Of a DNA stretch of 64,000 nt, positions 34,970 to 44,455 are shown in pieces (position 1 is the stretch's first letter; each line of letters opens with the position of its first letter). Made by a program: the position numbers and the translations under genes. The DNA lies in the NCBI RefSeq assembly GCF_003114855.1, contig NZ_BFBB01000009.1, positions 62,001 through 126,000 on the forward strand, read 5' to 3'. The DNA is from Leptospira ryugenii. Its GTDB lineage: Bacteria; Spirochaetota; Leptospiria; Leptospirales; Leptospiraceae. The notes under the pieces were generated by a model. It was not told the origin of the DNA. It saw only the letters and a list, made by a program, of their open reading frames with translations, and made no database searches.

Positions 34970-36994
34970 ATGTCTACGGAGAAAAAAGATTATCTCCTAT
35001 ACGATGAAAAAGGTCAGGTTTCCCCTGACAAACCATGGATATTTAGAACGTATGCTGGGCATACGAATGCAAAGGCCTCCAATGAGCTGTATCGCAAAAA
35101 CCTAGCGAAAGGCCAAACAGGACTCTCCATTGCCTTTGATCTACCCACACAGTGTGGTTATAGTTCCGACCATGCAGTTTCCCGGCCAGAGATCGGCAAA
35201 GTAGGAGTTCCGATCAATTCACTCGAAGACTTTCGCATACTCTTTGACCAAATCCCCATCGAAGAAATGAACACTTCGATGACCATCAATGGAACCTCTA
35301 TGTGGCTCTTATCGCTCTATGTAGCACTGGCACAGGAAAGAGGTGTGCCATTAGAAAAATTGAATGGAACCACACAAAATGACCTTATCAAAGAGTACCT
35401 AGCCCGAGGAACCTATATCTTCCCTCCCGCTCATTCCATGAAGATCATAGTGGATATGTATGAGTATTGCCTCCACAATATACCGAAATGGAACCCATCC
35501 AACATTTGTTCCTATCATTTACAGGAAGCCGGAGCTACCCCTGTCCAAGAATTATCCTTCGCTCTTGCAACTGCGATTGCTGTCTTGGATGCCATCAAAG
35601 AAAGAAACTGCTTTACGGAAGCTGAATTTGAGCAGTGCGTAGGAAGGATTTCCTTCTTTGTCAATGCAGGGATTCGGTTTGTAGAAGAGATGTGTAAAAT
35701 GCGTGCCTTCTCTGAACTTTGGGAAGAAATCACAAAAGAAAGATACGGCGTCAAGAACGCAAAATACAGAGTGTTCAGATATGGTGTGCAAGTAAACTCG
35801 CTCGGTCTCACAGAAGAACAGCCGGAGAACAATGCTTGGAGAATTTTAATTGAGTCTTTGGGAGTCACCCTCTCCAGAAAGGCAAGGTGCCGTGCCTTAC
35901 AATTACCAGCTTGGAATGAAGCACTTTCATTGCCTAGACCTTGGGACCAACAATGGTCACTTCGATTGCAACAAGTATTAGCATATGAGACAGATTTATT
36001 AGAGTATCCTGATCTTTTCGATGGTTCAAAAGTTGTAGAAGCCAAAGTAAAAGCTCTTAAAGATGAGGCTAACAAAGAAATCAATAAGATCCTCGAAATG
36101 GGCGGAGCCTTGAATGCAATTGAAAATGGCTACATGAAATCCCAACTTGTTAAGTCACAAACAGAAAGACTTTCGAAAATCAACTCTAATGAGCTGATTA
36201 TCGTTGGTAAGAATAAGTGGACCGATGGTATCAAATCACCTTTGATGACTGACGCTGACGGTGGTATTTTCAAAGTTGATCCGAAGTCAGCAGAACAAAC
36301 TTTAGGTGTTCTTTCCGATGTAAAATCACGAAGGGACAACACAAAAGCAACTGAAGCCCTCGCAAAACTAAAGCAAGCTGCTAAAGATGGCAAAAACTTA
36401 ATGGATTATTCTATTGAATGCGCAAAAGCCCTTGTTACAACAGGAGAATGGGCGGATGCACTCAGAGAAGTTTACGGAGAGTACAACCCACCAACAGGAG
36501 TGGAGGGACAAAAACTTTTCCTCACAGAAGACAAAGTAGCTACTGTAAGAGAAAAAGTTGAATCCTTCATCAAAAAATCTGGCCACAGACCTAAAATGGT
36601 AGTTGGTAAGCCTGGGCTCGATGGTCACTCAAATGGTGCAGAGATGATTGCAGTATCTGCCAAACATAGTGGCTTTGATGTAATCTATTCGGGCATACGA
36701 TTATCTCCCGAAGATATCGTACAATCTGCTGTAGAAGAAAATGCAGATGTCATTGGTTTGTCCATACTTTCAGGCTCACACAAAGAAATCGTAAAACAAT
36801 TGTTTGATGAGCTAGATCATTACAAGGCAAAGGATAAAATTCCAGTAGTGATTGGCGGTATCATTCCTGAGTCTGATTTTGAAGAGTTAAAAGCAATGGG
36901 AATCAAGGAAATATTCACTCCCAAAGATTATGATTTGATGTCGATCATGAACAAAGTTGTGGATATCATTTCTAAGGAACCTATCCCCGCTTAG
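34970..36994 (+). CDS. meaA: ethylmalonyl-CoA mutase (MeaA family, B12-dependent)
   Basis: 674 residues with the single-chain architecture of MeaA: a mutase barrel at about 20-500 and a C-terminal cobalamin-binding domain at about 540-670. TYAGHTNAKASNELYRKNL and AFDLPTQCGYSSDHA (residues 28-65) match MeaA more closely than methylmalonyl-CoA mutase. The B12 lower-ligand motif D-x-H-x-x-G is LDGHSNG, with His553. It converts (2R)-ethylmalonyl-CoA to (2S)-methylsuccinyl-CoA in the ethylmalonyl-CoA pathway for acetyl-CoA assimilation. The RR/PP2C gene starts 8 nt downstream and meaB follows. Isobutyryl-CoA mutase-type activity is the main alternative. Confidence 0.93.
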   Translation: MSTEKKDYLLYDEKGQVSPDKPWIFRTYAGHTNAKASNELYRKNLAKGQTGLSIAFDLPTQCGYSSDHAVSRPEIGKVGVPINSLEDFRILFDQIPIEEMNTSMTINGTSMWLLSLYVALAQERGVPLEKLNGTTQNDLIKEYLARGTYIFPPAHSMKIIVDMYEYCLHNIPKWNPSNICSYHLQEAGATPVQELSFALATAIAVLDAIKERNCFTEAEFEQCVGRISFFVNAGIRFVEEMCKMRAFSELWEEITKERYGVKNAKYRVFRYGVQVNSLGLTEEQPENNAWRILIESLGVTLSRKARCRALQLPAWNEALSLPRPWDQQWSLRLQQVLAYETDLLEYPDLFDGSKVVEAKVKALKDEANKEINKILEMGGALNAIENGYMKSQLVKSQTERLSKINSNELIIVGKNKWTDGIKSPLMTDADGGIFKVDPKSAEQTLGVLSDVKSRRDNTKATEALAKLKQAAKDGKNLMDYSIECAKALVTTGEWADALREVYGEYNPPTGVEGQKLFLTEDKVATVREKVESFIKKSGHRPKMVVGKPGLDGHSNGAEMIAVSAKHSGFDVIYSGIRLSPEDIVQSAVEENADVIGLSILSGSHKEIVKQLFDELDHYKAKDKIPVVIGGIIPESDFEELKAMGIKEIFTPKDYDLMSIMNKVVDIISKEPIPA

Positions 36995-37002
36995 AGCCTT
37001 TA

Positions 37003-38160
37003 GTGCGCCATCCGAAAGCAAAAATTCTTGTGGTTGATGACGATTCTATCAACCGCAAGATATTAGCCAAACCTCTCCTACAACATCACTATGAGGTAAT
37101 CGAAGCCGTCAATGGTTTGGATGCTTTATCAAAAGTGAGCGAAGAAAATCCTGATATGCTCCTGTTGGATCTCATGATGCCCGAAATGGACGGCTACTCA
37201 GTACTTCAGCATCTCCGAAAAACAAAGTCTCAAGTGGAGCTTCCCATAATCTTAATTACTGCAATGCACGATTCACAAGACATTGTAAAAGGATTTCATC
37301 TAGGTGCTAATGATTACCTACAAAAAAACTTTAACAAGGAAGAGTTGTTAGCAAGGATAGAATCCGCTTTGCAAATAAAAAGTTTTCACAGTCAATTGAA
37401 AGAAAGGAATAATATTATCGAAAAAGAATTGGACATAGCACGTTTAATTCAAATCAATATCTTACCAAAAAAATCTCCCTTCTTACCTGGATTTGTTGTG
37501 AGTTCTTTATACGTTCCTATGGATAAAGTCGGAGGAGATTTTTTTGATTATGAGGAAGAAGAAGAATACTGTGATTTTTTAATTGCAGACGTATCTGGTC
37601 ATGGCGTACCGGGTGCCTTACTTGCTACAGTCTTAAAGATGTCTTTCCAATACGCTCACACATTAAAATTATCTCCTACGGATACTTTGAAGCTTATGGA
37701 CCAAAGTGTGTCCGAACGTGGAGCGCTTGGGATGTTTGCAACTGCAATGATTTTGCGAATCTTTCCGAAAACTGGCTTGGTGGAATATTCAAATGCCGGT
37801 CACCATCCCCTACTCCTGCATAGAAGAACTGAAAATATTTTTTTGGAATTCTCTACTCCTGGTATTCCTTTAGGGCTTAACTACGAGTTAAAACGAAAAC
37901 CATTTTTGAAATCTGAATTTACTCTTGTCCCAGGTGACCGTTTAATTTTATGTACAGATGGTATCCTCGAAACGACCGATGGCCAAGGTAGTGATTACGA
38001 TAGTTTGCGATGGAAAGATTTTTTAAGTGAAAACATAGAGTGTAAAACCGAGGTTCTCCCTAATCTACTCTTAAAAGACTTATACACATTTACCCCAAGT
38101 GCAAATTTTAATGATGACCTAGCATTATTGGTTATTGACTTTGATAAAAAAGAATTATGA
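37003..38160 (+). CDS. response regulator fused to PP2C/SpoIIE-type phosphatase
   Basis: 385 residues from a GTG start. The N-terminal receiver domain (1-125) has the acidic pair VVDDDS, phospho-acceptor Asp56 in LLLDLMMPEMDGYS and Lys in the late region. A short helical linker joins it to a PP2C_2/SpoIIE phosphatase domain (about 165-380), seen in GGDFFDY, IADVSGHGVPGALLATV and FNDDLALLVIDF. Such proteins dephosphorylate STAS-type anti-sigma antagonists under two-component control. It lies between meaA (8 nt) and meaB (ATGA overlap). A STAS protein encoded at 44972 is a possible substrate, but this is speculation. Confidence 0.92.
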   Translation: MRHPKAKILVVDDDSINRKILAKPLLQHHYEVIEAVNGLDALSKVSEENPDMLLLDLMMPEMDGYSVLQHLRKTKSQVELPIILITAMHDSQDIVKGFHLGANDYLQKNFNKEELLARIESALQIKSFHSQLKERNNIIEKELDIARLIQINILPKKSPFLPGFVVSSLYVPMDKVGGDFFDYEEEEEYCDFLIADVSGHGVPGALLATVLKMSFQYAHTLKLSPTDTLKLMDQSVSERGALGMFATAMILRIFPKTGLVEYSNAGHHPLLLHRRTENIFLEFSTPGIPLGLNYELKRKPFLKSEFTLVPGDRLILCTDGILETTDGQGSDYDSLRWKDFLSENIECKTEVLPNLLLKDLYTFTPSANFNDDLALLVIDFDKKEL

Positions 38161-39113
38161 CAAAAGATACAATTAAACTAATTGAAGATTCTATGTTAGG
38201 TGAAAAATATGCGATTGCTCAAGTCATCTCAAAGATTGAATCACCAAATAGCCAAAAATTTAGAAATGAAATATTTTCTTATCTCACAGAAAGACGTTCG
38301 TTACACAATTCACTCACCATAGGTATCACAGGAACCCCTGGAGCTGGAAAATCATCCTTACTAGGAGAGATTTGTCGTGAATTTTTAAGAATGGCTCCAG
38401 GTAAAAAGATGGCAATTGTTGCCATCGACCCTTCCTCCAATATTAGCGGAGGATCTATACTTGGTGACAGAACTCGAATTCAATTGCCAAGAAGAGAAAA
38501 TGCTATCTACTTTAGATCACAACCATCTCAGCTAGAATTGGGAGGTTTAAATCCGTATACATACCACGTGATCCGATTTCTTAGAAGTATTTTTGATTAT
38601 GTGTTTGTTGAAACGGTTGGAATTGGGCAAAATGAAATCTCCGTTTCATTAATTTCAGACATCTCATTTTTAGTACTACAACCTTTAGGTGGTGATCAGA
38701 TTCAATTTATGAAAAGTGGAATCATGGAGGTTCCAGAAGCATTCATCATAAATAAATGTGATGAAATTGGACTTGCAAATAATAGCTTCCATATGTTAGA
38801 AACTACTTTATCATTCTTAAAAGATGTGTTACCAAACCAAACCCTCCCTCCAATTTTCAAAACATCTGTTGTTAAAAAAATGGGGATCGAGGAATTGTTG
38901 CAGTTTATCATATTGTATCCAAATCGAAAAGATAAAGTGAATGAAGCAAGGACTCAGATCCAAAAGTGGATAAAGGAAGAATATGGAAGATTTGGTTTGA
39001 GTATCGTGCCCAAATTACCAAACCCACCTGCAGACTCAAAATCGCTTAATTATTTTGAGATATTAGAAACTTTGGTATCTGAAAAAATAAAACAATATGC
39101 AAAGATCGTTTAA
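38157..39113 (+). CDS. meaB: MeaB-type GTPase, chaperone of the B12 mutase
   Basis: 318 residues of the ArgK/MeaB G3E GTPase family. The P-loop is GTPGAGKSS, the switch region DPSSNISGGSILGDRTRI, the Walker B ETVGIGQNE, and the base-recognition loop NKCD instead of the usual NKAD. MeaB protects and reloads the cobalamin cofactor of mutases using GTP. The gene overlaps the phosphatase gene by 4 nt and its stop overlaps the stop of convergent glpD by 4 nt. It belongs with meaA, two genes upstream. Confidence 0.93.
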   Translation: MTKDTIKLIEDSMLGEKYAIAQVISKIESPNSQKFRNEIFSYLTERRSLHNSLTIGITGTPGAGKSSLLGEICREFLRMAPGKKMAIVAIDPSSNISGGSILGDRTRIQLPRRENAIYFRSQPSQLELGGLNPYTYHVIRFLRSIFDYVFVETVGIGQNEISVSLISDISFLVLQPLGGDQIQFMKSGIMEVPEAFIINKCDEIGLANNSFHMLETTLSFLKDVLPNQTLPPIFKTSVVKKMGIEELLQFIILYPNRKDKVNEARTQIQKWIKEEYGRFGLSIVPKLPNPPADSKSLNYFEILETLVSEKIKQYAKIV

Positions 39114-40750
39114 CGATTCCAAAGATATCGTTTTTCTATTTCAGCCATTTCTTCTTTCTTTCGTTTCTGGTCCCAAGAGAGTTTTTTCGCAAGATGGTCT
39201 ATTACAATATTCAATTGCTCCCTGCCAAGTCTTCCGACCGTGCCTATCCCTGATCTACGAAAAAACAAATCAGATGCCTTGATGATTTCCTCTTCTTCAC
39301 AAAGATAATCTATTTCTTCTTCAAAAAATATTTCGCCATTAGCAAGGGGGATCTCATATTTACCTGGCTTTGCTAACATTTTCTCTGCTATAGTTCCGTA
39401 TCTAAAAGTAAGGATTTCAATCTTTCTACCGGAAACTTTTGGAAACTTTGCCTGTAACTCCCGAATCAATTCTAAACGAGGTTTTTGGTAAGCTCCTATT
39501 AAAAGTTCATCCTTTGTCTTACAAACTTTATCTGTATAACCAAAATATATATCGATTTGATTTACTATTTTTTCTGCTACCGACCGACTTGTTGTGTACT
39601 TTCCACCTAGGGCAGCAAAAACTCCAGGATATCCATCCTTATTGTAGTGAAAAATCTCTGCCTTTCGCGAGGCAGAATAAGTTTCATCTTTATGATTTGT
39701 ATCCTCTACAAGCGGTCGAAGTCCACCATAAAAATACACGATATCGTTAAGAGTCAGATTTGAAAATCCATACGCATAGTTGATATCATCTATAAGCTCT
39801 TGAAGATCCTTTTCGGTGACAGAAAATTGATCAGGATGTTGGTCATAACGGACATCTGTCGTACCAATGATTGTCCTATTTCTCCAAGGGATAACAAACA
39901 AATGAGAACCATCTCTCTTTTGAGCAACGACACATTCTTTATCACAAATATTCCGAACTACGGCATGGATTCCTTTGGAACGTATGATTTTTGTATCAGT
40001 CGGAATACCTGCCAAGGCATCGATATAATCTGCCCAAGGACCAGCTGAATTGATTAATACTTTTGTTTGTGTATAGATGGTCTCTCCAGAGATGGAATCA
40101 TCTATTTTTACTTGGTATGCTTTCCCCGAAAAAGTTTTACTTATTGAACTAACTTTTGCATAGTTATAAGCATGTGCTCCTTTTTTCTTGGCAGAGAAGA
40201 TAAACTCACAAGTATGCCTTTCTGGATTTACATTCAAATAATCATAATATTGAAAAGAACCAATGACATTCTTTGGATGGATATTCGGGGATTTATATAT
40301 TGTTTCTTCAAATGAATTCCAAATATACCGAGGGATTTTAACTTCATCTAAAATCTCCTCGTTTCGATCAAAGGAGAAAAGATTGTAAAGAAACATCCCT
40401 GCCCATAGAATCAGTTTTGCATATAGAGATCGTATTGGGATGAGAAACCCCATGGGTCTCATTGCATGAGGTGTAATTTTTGCTAAGATTCGCCTTTCTC
40501 TGAGCGATTCTCTTACTAGAGAAAATTCTAAATTTTTAAGATAGCGCAAACCTCCGTGTATCAATTTAGAAGTGGCTTGGCTAGTTCCTGAGGCATAATC
40601 CGACTTTTCGAGCAATAAACATCTGTATCCGCGTAGGGTAGCATCCCAGAGAATATTAGCCCCAGTGATGCCACCACCGACAATAATGATATCGTATTCT
40701 CGATTAATATTTGATAGGCGACTCTTTTTTTTATTCTTTGCAGTTAACAT
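39110..40750 (-). CDS. glpD: glycerol-3-phosphate dehydrogenase (FAD, GlpD type)
   Basis: 546 residues of the aerobic G3P dehydrogenase family. The FAD motif IIVGGGITGANIL at residues 21-33, SGTSQATSKLIHGGLRYLK near 60, and WRNRTIIGTTD and KYTTSRSVAEK near 380 are all family blocks. It oxidises G3P to dihydroxyacetone phosphate and passes electrons to the quinone pool at the membrane. It is the last of four minus-strand genes, overlapping the lipid kinase gene by 7 nt, so glycerolipid-related control is likely. It converges with meaB by 4 nt. Confidence 0.93.
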   Translation of the reverse strand: MLTAKNKKKSRLSNINREYDIIIVGGGITGANILWDATLRGYRCLLLEKSDYASGTSQATSKLIHGGLRYLKNLEFSLVRESLRERRILAKITPHAMRPMGFLIPIRSLYAKLILWAGMFLYNLFSFDRNEEILDEVKIPRYIWNSFEETIYKSPNIHPKNVIGSFQYYDYLNVNPERHTCEFIFSAKKKGAHAYNYAKVSSISKTFSGKAYQVKIDDSISGETIYTQTKVLINSAGPWADYIDALAGIPTDTKIIRSKGIHAVVRNICDKECVVAQKRDGSHLFVIPWRNRTIIGTTDVRYDQHPDQFSVTEKDLQELIDDINYAYGFSNLTLNDIVYFYGGLRPLVEDTNHKDETYSASRKAEIFHYNKDGYPGVFAALGGKYTTSRSVAEKIVNQIDIYFGYTDKVCKTKDELLIGAYQKPRLELIRELQAKFPKVSGRKIEILTFRYGTIAEKMLAKPGKYEIPLANGEIFFEEEIDYLCEEEEIIKASDLFFRRSGIGTVGRLGREQLNIVIDHLAKKLSWDQKRKKEEMAEIEKRYLWNR

Positions 40751-41670
40751 TTAATTTTTATACATTTTTCCTTGATAGAAAAACTTGCAGGAAGTTTTCC
40801 CATATTTTCTCCATCGACGTCAATATAGACATCTTCCTCAGAACTTGCTTCTAGATAACGTATGGTATCAGAAATAACTTTATCTTCTTGGGTTAGTTGA
40901 CCTTTATAAATCTTTGAAAACTTCAAAAGCGATTCTGGTATTCCAATATCCGTGATAGCCAGAAAATCAATTTGCCCGTCATCAAGAGATGCCTTTGGAG
41001 CAAACCACATCCCTCCTCCTGCATATTGTCCATTAGCTAAAACAATCAACCGACAACGTTCTTCTATTTTCTTTTTATTATCTAAATTCAATGTAATTTT
41101 TTTGTTTTTATAAGTAAACAGGCAGATGAGAGTATAGAGTAAAAAAACAATTTTCCCACCTAACCATCGTCCCAAACGAGATCGATTTACTTTATAAACG
41201 ACTTCTCCCCCCATCCCAAAATCCAGAAGATTTAAGCAGAGATAAGTGGATTTACCCTCACCATTTTGCAGAGTATAATTGACTTCGATTAGATCAATAC
41301 TCCTTTCTATCCCATTTAACACCTTTTCGATGGCTTTTTTCGGATTTCTAGGAACTTGAATCGTCTTCACAAAATCATTTCCTCTACCAGCAGGTATCGG
41401 GCTAAATACCGCCTTCGCATTGATAGCTTTTCCATTTTCAAAGAAACCATTGATTATATTTGAAAGTGTTCCATCTCCACCGATTCCTATGATCCAATCA
41501 AATCCATTCTTCAATGCCTCGCTTGCCAATTCCTTTGCACTTATGGTTTCCGTAGTCTCCGCAAACTCAAATCTGTGACCAGATTGAGACAGAGTTTTTT
41601 GGATTTGCTTCCATACTTTTTTAGATGCCCCACCGCCGGAAACTGGATTGAGAATGATTTTGATAGCCAT
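40744..41670 (-). CDS. diacylglycerol kinase-family lipid kinase
   Basis: 308 residues. The DAGK catalytic signature is IGIGGDGTLSNIINGF at about 80-95, followed by SPIPAGRGNDFVKTI. The C-terminal sugar-kinase-like half has NGQYAGGGMWFAPKASLDDG. These features fit the DagK/YegS/BmrU family of lipid kinases, which phosphorylate diacylglycerol or related lipids with ATP. The start MAIKIILNPVSGGGASKK is typical. It sits between a TetR regulator (3 nt) and glpD (7-nt overlap). The true lipid substrate is not shown by sequence. It is cytoplasmic or membrane-associated. Confidence 0.9.
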   Translation of the reverse strand: MAIKIILNPVSGGGASKKVWKQIQKTLSQSGHRFEFAETTETISAKELASEALKNGFDWIIGIGGDGTLSNIINGFFENGKAINAKAVFSPIPAGRGNDFVKTIQVPRNPKKAIEKVLNGIERSIDLIEVNYTLQNGEGKSTYLCLNLLDFGMGGEVVYKVNRSRLGRWLGGKIVFLLYTLICLFTYKNKKITLNLDNKKKIEERCRLIVLANGQYAGGGMWFAPKASLDDGQIDFLAITDIGIPESLLKFSKIYKGQLTQEDKVISDTIRYLEASSEEDVYIDVDGENMGKLPASFSIKEKCIKIKC

Positions 41671-41673
41671 AGT

Positions 41674-42309
41674 TTAATCCTGATGATTTTTCGGGAAAAG
41701 ACCAAAGAATAATACGTGTTCAATGGTTTCAATATAAGATTTCTCACTCTTAATTTCTTTTTGGAAGTGACCGTCTAGAAGAACCTCTACAGCACCGCGA
41801 ATCATTCCCCAAGCGACTGCTACGTTCGGATAGGCACCCTTCTGGTTTGTGAGATTTTCGCTTCTTGTTTGTCGATAGATCTTTTCCAAAATCGAAAGTC
41901 GATTGTTTCTTTCTTCGATCAACTTTTCTTGCATTTCTGGCGATACATTGTCCAGATTCATAGAATCACCACATTGTTTCGCAACCAAATACATATTTTT
42001 GTCTCCCAAACAGTGTTCTATATAAATCCTAAGGGCAGCCTTTGCCATATCTAGACCAGTGCTTTCATTGAGAGCATTTTGCAATTTCTGTCTTAACCTA
42101 ACGTAATCTTCATACTGAATTCTCGCCATGAGATCATCTTTACTTTTGAAATGAAGATAGATTGTACCTCGTCCTATTTCTAATTGTTTGGCGATGTCAT
42201 CCATTTTCACTAAACTCGGATGTTTAATCTGAAAGAAACCTATAGCCGCCTTAAGTATATTCTCTTCTCGAATCGCGAATTCCCTTTTTTTTCGTTCAGA
42301 AACTCCCAT
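41674..42309 (-). CDS. TetR family transcriptional regulator
   Basis: 211 residues. The N-terminal helix-turn-helix (IKHPSLVKMDDIAKQLEIGRG followed by TIYLHFKSKDDL) is typical TetR. The C-terminal ligand-binding part is a helical bundle (IRGAVEVLLDGHFQ). It starts 1 nt after the flavoprotein gene and is 3 nt before the lipid kinase gene, so it is encoded inside the operon and probably controls it, perhaps by sensing an acyl-CoA or lipid. The ligand is unknown. Confidence 0.92.
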   Translation of the reverse strand: MGVSERKKREFAIREENILKAAIGFFQIKHPSLVKMDDIAKQLEIGRGTIYLHFKSKDDLMARIQYEDYVRLRQKLQNALNESTGLDMAKAALRIYIEHCLGDKNMYLVAKQCGDSMNLDNVSPEMQEKLIEERNNRLSILEKIYRQTRSENLTNQKGAYPNVAVAWGMIRGAVEVLLDGHFQKEIKSEKSYIETIEHVLFFGLFPKNHQD

Positions 42310-42310
42310 T

Positions 42311-43927
42311 TTACTTGATACCCAATAATCCTTTTGGATTCATAATCCCTTTTGGATCGAAGATTTTCTTTAACCCTGTTAAAATTCTCAGCCCTTCCTC
42401 TCCAAGTTCTTTTTCTACCCAAGGTGACAAAAGGCGACCAATTCCATGGTGATGAGATAAAGATCCACCATTTGCATGGATGGTATCGATAAGGCCCTTA
42501 TGAAATTTTTCAAAAGATTGAATTTCATTTTTCTCATCCATAGGGCAAATAAAGATGAAGTACAAATTTGCTCCGGTTTCATAAGCATGTGAAATATGCA
42601 CCATACATGTTTGATTTGGAAAACTTTTTATATAGGCACGAGTCTTTTCCCAAAGATTCAATAATTGATGCCATGTAACAGCAGTTTCAATTGTGTCTAT
42701 GCGAATAGCCTCGTCCATCAAAGCATCGCGAAGATATGCACTCGAATAACGCTGGTGCAACCACTTTTCAACTGGAGATTTCCCTGTAGAAAAGGCTCCT
42801 TTCTGCTTTGCAATTTTCCTGATCTTTTTTAAAACAAATTGAGTATATTCAGAATCGCCATCCACAATAATATGCATCAAAGATCTTTTCCCAGACTTAT
42901 AACCGAGCCAGGAAAGGATTTTATCTTCCTTTCCATTCGCAAGCCCACTCATATGAAATGAAATTTCTGTTTCTTCTGGATCCTGGATTCTAAAGAAATG
43001 AGGTTTTCCAAATCCAGACTGCATCACAATTCTCATTGTTTCTACGGCATCTTCAAATGATTTAAAAATAAAGGATCCCTTGGCTGAATTTTGAGGATTG
43101 TATTTCCGTATCTTTAGAGTTGCCTTAGTGATGATTCCGAAGCTTCCTTCTGCACCAAGGAATAATCGAAAGAGATCTGGGCCAATGGATGCCGCAGGAT
43201 ACGGTTTGGATACGAAAGTTCCCTCCGGGGTAACAGAAGTTAAAGACAGAAGAATATCTTCCATCTTCCCATATCCGGTCGAGGCTTGCCCTGCACCTTT
43301 TGCGGCAATCCAACCACCAACAGTGGAGAACTCAAATGATTGCGGGAAGTGCCCACAGGTATACCCTTTCTCATTCAAAAATGCTTCTAAAGCAGGTCCG
43401 CTAATCCCAGCTTCCACAGTCACTGTCGCATCCGTTGTATTTAGTTCTAGAATATGATCCATTCGGGACATATCTACAGAAATCCCACCTTTGGGAGCTT
43501 GTAATGCCATCGTTACGCTTGATCCCTTCCCATAGGGAATGATAGGAACGCCTAACGAATTGGCCAAGGCTACAATCTTAACTACTTCGTTCTCTGATTT
43601 TGGATATAAAACTAAATCAACTGCTGAATTTACTTCACCGAACCGCGCACGGTAGATTTCGGAATAAAACTTACCTATCGAATGTTTGGCGCGTGTTACT
43701 TCATCAACTCCAAAGGAGGAGCTATCCACTATTTTTTTAAACTTAGCGATTGTAGCTGGTTTGAGTTTCTGTTTGGAGTTTATCTTTAGATGGGAAGCGG
43801 ATTTCGGAAAATGTTCGCGGAACTCTTTTCGAACTTGGAAGGTAGTTTCAAAAAAATGTCGTGTGTGTTGCGGAAGCTTTTCTTCAATATCTTCTGCTCC
43901 CCACTTAAATATGTTACGTGTCGTCAT
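42311..43927 (-). CDS. FAD-binding oxidase of the alkyl-DHAP synthase (AGPS) type
   Basis: 538 residues. The PCMH-type FAD domain has PIIPYGKGSSVTMALQ and HFPQSFEFSTVGGWIAAKGA (about 120-215), with GQASTGYGKMEDI after it. The C-terminal half carries the SLSHHHGIGRL motif characteristic of alkyldihydroxyacetonephosphate synthase, whose three histidines are catalytic. The enzyme class swaps the acyl chain of acyl-DHAP for a fatty alcohol to make ether lipids. Bacterial homologues are often annotated as FAD-binding oxidases and their substrates are mostly untested. It is the first of four genes (AGPS-like, TetR, lipid kinase, GlpD). Confidence 0.8.
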   Translation of the reverse strand: MTTRNIFKWGAEDIEEKLPQHTRHFFETTFQVRKEFREHFPKSASHLKINSKQKLKPATIAKFKKIVDSSSFGVDEVTRAKHSIGKFYSEIYRARFGEVNSAVDLVLYPKSENEVVKIVALANSLGVPIIPYGKGSSVTMALQAPKGGISVDMSRMDHILELNTTDATVTVEAGISGPALEAFLNEKGYTCGHFPQSFEFSTVGGWIAAKGAGQASTGYGKMEDILLSLTSVTPEGTFVSKPYPAASIGPDLFRLFLGAEGSFGIITKATLKIRKYNPQNSAKGSFIFKSFEDAVETMRIVMQSGFGKPHFFRIQDPEETEISFHMSGLANGKEDKILSWLGYKSGKRSLMHIIVDGDSEYTQFVLKKIRKIAKQKGAFSTGKSPVEKWLHQRYSSAYLRDALMDEAIRIDTIETAVTWHQLLNLWEKTRAYIKSFPNQTCMVHISHAYETGANLYFIFICPMDEKNEIQSFEKFHKGLIDTIHANGGSLSHHHGIGRLLSPWVEKELGEEGLRILTGLKKIFDPKGIMNPKGLLGIK

Positions 43928-44004
43928 ATATGTCCTATTTGGCGGATGAGCAATTTTGAACTGGTGTCAATTTTTGACAATAAAGAAATTTTATTTTGTG
44001 AAAT

Positions 44005-44448
44005 TCACAACTCCTTTTGGTATTCTATCCATATTTCTTCGATCCAAGATTCTTGGAATTCTGAAACCCCAAACAAAGCATTGAGAATATCAGCTATTTG
44101 GTTTTTCATTTCAAATCCAGTTAACAGCCATTCTATGAGTTCAAAACTCAAATCAATGGCAGGTATCTCAAACTCTTGGGTTTGGCCTTTTGAAATTTTT
44201 AAAAATATGTCCACCAATCCATTGAAGTCTCCACTCTCGATCAACTTTCGAATAAGATTCGGATACCTCACCATCAGAGTCTGCTTCTGAGAATTTGGCG
44301 TGAAATAGAATTCTGGCAAAGAGAGATTCTTTTTAAGCGATGATAAAAGAAAATCTTCACTTAATCCATGTTTCTTCGCTATGATGAGAATTTTTTCACC
44401 TAACAGAGAATCAACGAAAGGTGAAAAAGGAAAAGGTCTTTTTTCCAT
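44005..44448 (-). CDS. protein of unknown function
   Basis: 147 residues, entirely helical in appearance and without signal peptide. It starts MEKRPFPFSPFVDSLLGEKI and ends WIEEIWIEYQKEL. Leucine/isoleucine-rich amphipathic helices are spaced through it (LSEDFLLSSLKKNLSLPEF, VDIFLKISKGQTQEFEI). I do not recognise a family. It lies between the AGPS-like gene and HU, with a hairpin between it and HU, so it is likely a separate transcript. Confidence 0.55.
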   Translation of the reverse strand: MEKRPFPFSPFVDSLLGEKILIIAKKHGLSEDFLLSSLKKNLSLPEFYFTPNSQKQTLMVRYPNLIRKLIESGDFNGLVDIFLKISKGQTQEFEIPAIDLSFELIEWLLTGFEMKNQIADILNALFGVSEFQESWIEEIWIEYQKEL

Positions 44449-44455
44449 GAATAGA

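Noticed and set aside
35515..36084. 189-codon open frame on the minus strand inside meaA
   Set aside because: It lies antisense to a strongly conserved gene, has no signal, domain or ribosome binding site, and is typical of shadow frames.
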